Assembly: GCA_947456815.1 (NCBI GenBank)
Contig: CANGTL010000031.1
Span: 1-33,355 of the forward strand
DNA length: 33,355 bases
Source of the DNA: Flavobacteriaceae bacterium
GTDB taxonomy: Bacteria > Bacteroidota > Bacteroidia > Flavobacteriales > Flavobacteriaceae
Reading direction: 5' to 3'
The translations under genes were made by a program, and so were the position numbers. The notes beneath the pieces were generated by a model that was not told where the DNA came from, did not search any database, and saw nothing but the letters and a program-made list of their open reading frames with translations. Shown piece after piece: positions 32,919 to 33,355 of this stretch; the stretch's first letter is position 1, and each line of letters starts with the position of its first letter.

Positions 32919-33053
32919 TAATCGTTTATGTGTTGATTTGTTGAATCGCTTAATTGTTGAATCGTTAAATCGATAATTTGTTGAATCGTTAATTTGTTCA
33001 ATCGTTGATTTGTTTAATCGCTATATGATCTTTCGGTTAAACGATTGAACGGT
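32919..33053. repeat. Degenerate ATTTGTTGAATCG tandem array upstream of alaS
   Basis: Words such as TTGTTGAATCG, TTGTTCAATCG and TTGTTTAATCG repeat every 16-18 bases from 32919 to 33020, then as GTTAAACGATTGAACGG. The array starts 10 bp before the alaS ATG, so it lies in the 5' leader, the same placement as the GTTGTCGG arrays but with another unit. Confidence 0.7.
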
Positions 33054-33134
33054 TTCCCGATTAAAAATTTCTTCAATTTGCCAACTCTTTTTAGGATTCC
33101 ATCGATGAAACAGTAACTGGTTTACACGACGAAA

Positions 33135-33213
33135 CTCTGCCCCGGATGGAAGCGGCATCCTTTTGCGCCGTCGTTCGGCGGAAAAGATATAGCGCACAGC
33201 CGGATTAGGCCCT
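33135..33213 (+). ncRNA. AGCCCCG-type structured element, copy D
   Basis: CTCTGCCCCGGATGGAAGCGG, CATCC, inner helix CTTTTGCGCCG with CGGCGGAAAAG (one G-G mismatch), then AGATATAGCGCACAGCCGGATTAGGCCC. It is the most diverged of the clear copies, yet its inner helix still forms, with different bases. It lies between divergent alaS and the plus-strand gene. Bases 33054-33134 hold nothing I recognise. Confidence 0.5.
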
Positions 33214-33260
33214 AATTATTTTTATTATTTAAAAAAAGAGTCAAACCAAGAAACATTTCT

Positions 33261-33268
33261 TAAATTTG
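33261..33268 (+). promoter_or_regulatory. -7 box for the gene at 33315
   Basis: TAAATTTG matches TAnnTTTG exactly, 46 bp before the ATG, the same spacing as at the paaE promoter. No clear -33 TTTG at the usual distance. Confidence 0.5.
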
Positions 33269-33314
33269 TTCGACTAACCCTTTTCTGAGGTGCAAAAATA
33301 GGATTTTTTAAAAC

Positions 33315-33355
33315 ATGGCGAAGGTAAAATATTATTACGATTCTGAAAATTTAGC
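33315..33355 (+). CDS. Start of a gene, probably M23-family peptidase (3' end outside window)
   Basis: ATG at 33315 gives MAKVKYYYDSENLA before the window ends. In flavobacteria I associate an M23 (LytM-type) metallopeptidase with a start like MxKVKYYYDxExL next to and divergent from alaS, so this is the likely identity. Only 13 codons are visible, so the call rests on that likeness and on synteny. Confidence 0.55.
   Translation, partial: MAKVKYYYDSENL

Noticed and set aside
1..33355. PaaK, tRNA, rRNA, transposase, integrase or phage genes
   Set aside because: None recognised on reading the long frames and the gaps on both strands; absence of short RNA genes cannot be excluded without a model search.

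Overview
The window looks like a chromosomal piece of a flavobacterium (Bacteroidota, Flavobacteriaceae, probably Flavobacterium or a close relative). Reasons: moderately low GC, SusD-free but typical Bacteroidota lipoproteins (lipobox ending in Cys followed by Ser or acidic residues), TAnnTTTG-type -7 promoter boxes, TPR-fused histidine kinases, a GSCFA protein, an alpha-beta fused 2-oxo acid dehydrogenase E1, and many small dispersed repeats. Almost everything is on the minus strand. Only the end of hutU, a DUF4136 lipoprotein gene and the first codons of a gene at the right edge are on the plus strand.

Layout. 1-1073 (+): 3' end of urocanate hydratase and a DUF4136 lipoprotein. 1358-18000 (-): one long aromatic catabolic run, in transcription order paaE, A, B, C, D, G, H, I, J, Z, an enoyl-CoA hydratase (PaaF-like by position), paaY, then a 2-oxo acid dehydrogenase E2, a branched-chain-type aminotransferase (ilvE) and a fused E1. 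18237-23194 (-): a TetR repressor, a LuxR-type response regulator and two tandem paralogous sensor kinases. 23262-27812 (-): small envelope and secreted proteins of unknown role (PD40 and PQQ-type propellers, a TonB-C-like protein, a lipoprotein). 27893-32909 (-): GSCFA hydrolase, a DUF6252-like lipoprotein, alaS. 33315 (+): start of what is probably an M23 peptidase.

How the genes fit. PaaABC(D)E epoxidises phenylacetyl-CoA, PaaG isomerises it to the oxepin, PaaZ opens and oxidises the ring, and PaaJ, the hydratase, PaaG and PaaH finish beta-oxidation to acetyl-CoA and succinyl-CoA. PaaI and PaaY are clean-up thioesterases. No phenylacetate-CoA ligase (PaaK) is present in the window. Instead the run ends with an aminotransferase and the E1 and E2 of a branched-chain-type 2-oxo acid dehydrogenase. 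That set could turn phenylalanine into phenylpyruvate and then directly into phenylacetyl-CoA; this is my inference. A perfect 20-bp palindrome beside a -7 box in front of paaE is the likely TetR operator.

The other striking aspect is the non-coding DNA. Most gaps over 40 bp in the paa run hold a different dispersed repeat family. One recurring ~75-115 bp element appears five times clearly (plus one doubtful copy); its copies have different inner-helix sequences that still pair, which suggests a structured RNA. GTTGTCGG-type arrays sit directly against start codons and also run in frame through two proteins. No tRNA, rRNA, CRISPR array, transposase or phage gene was seen.
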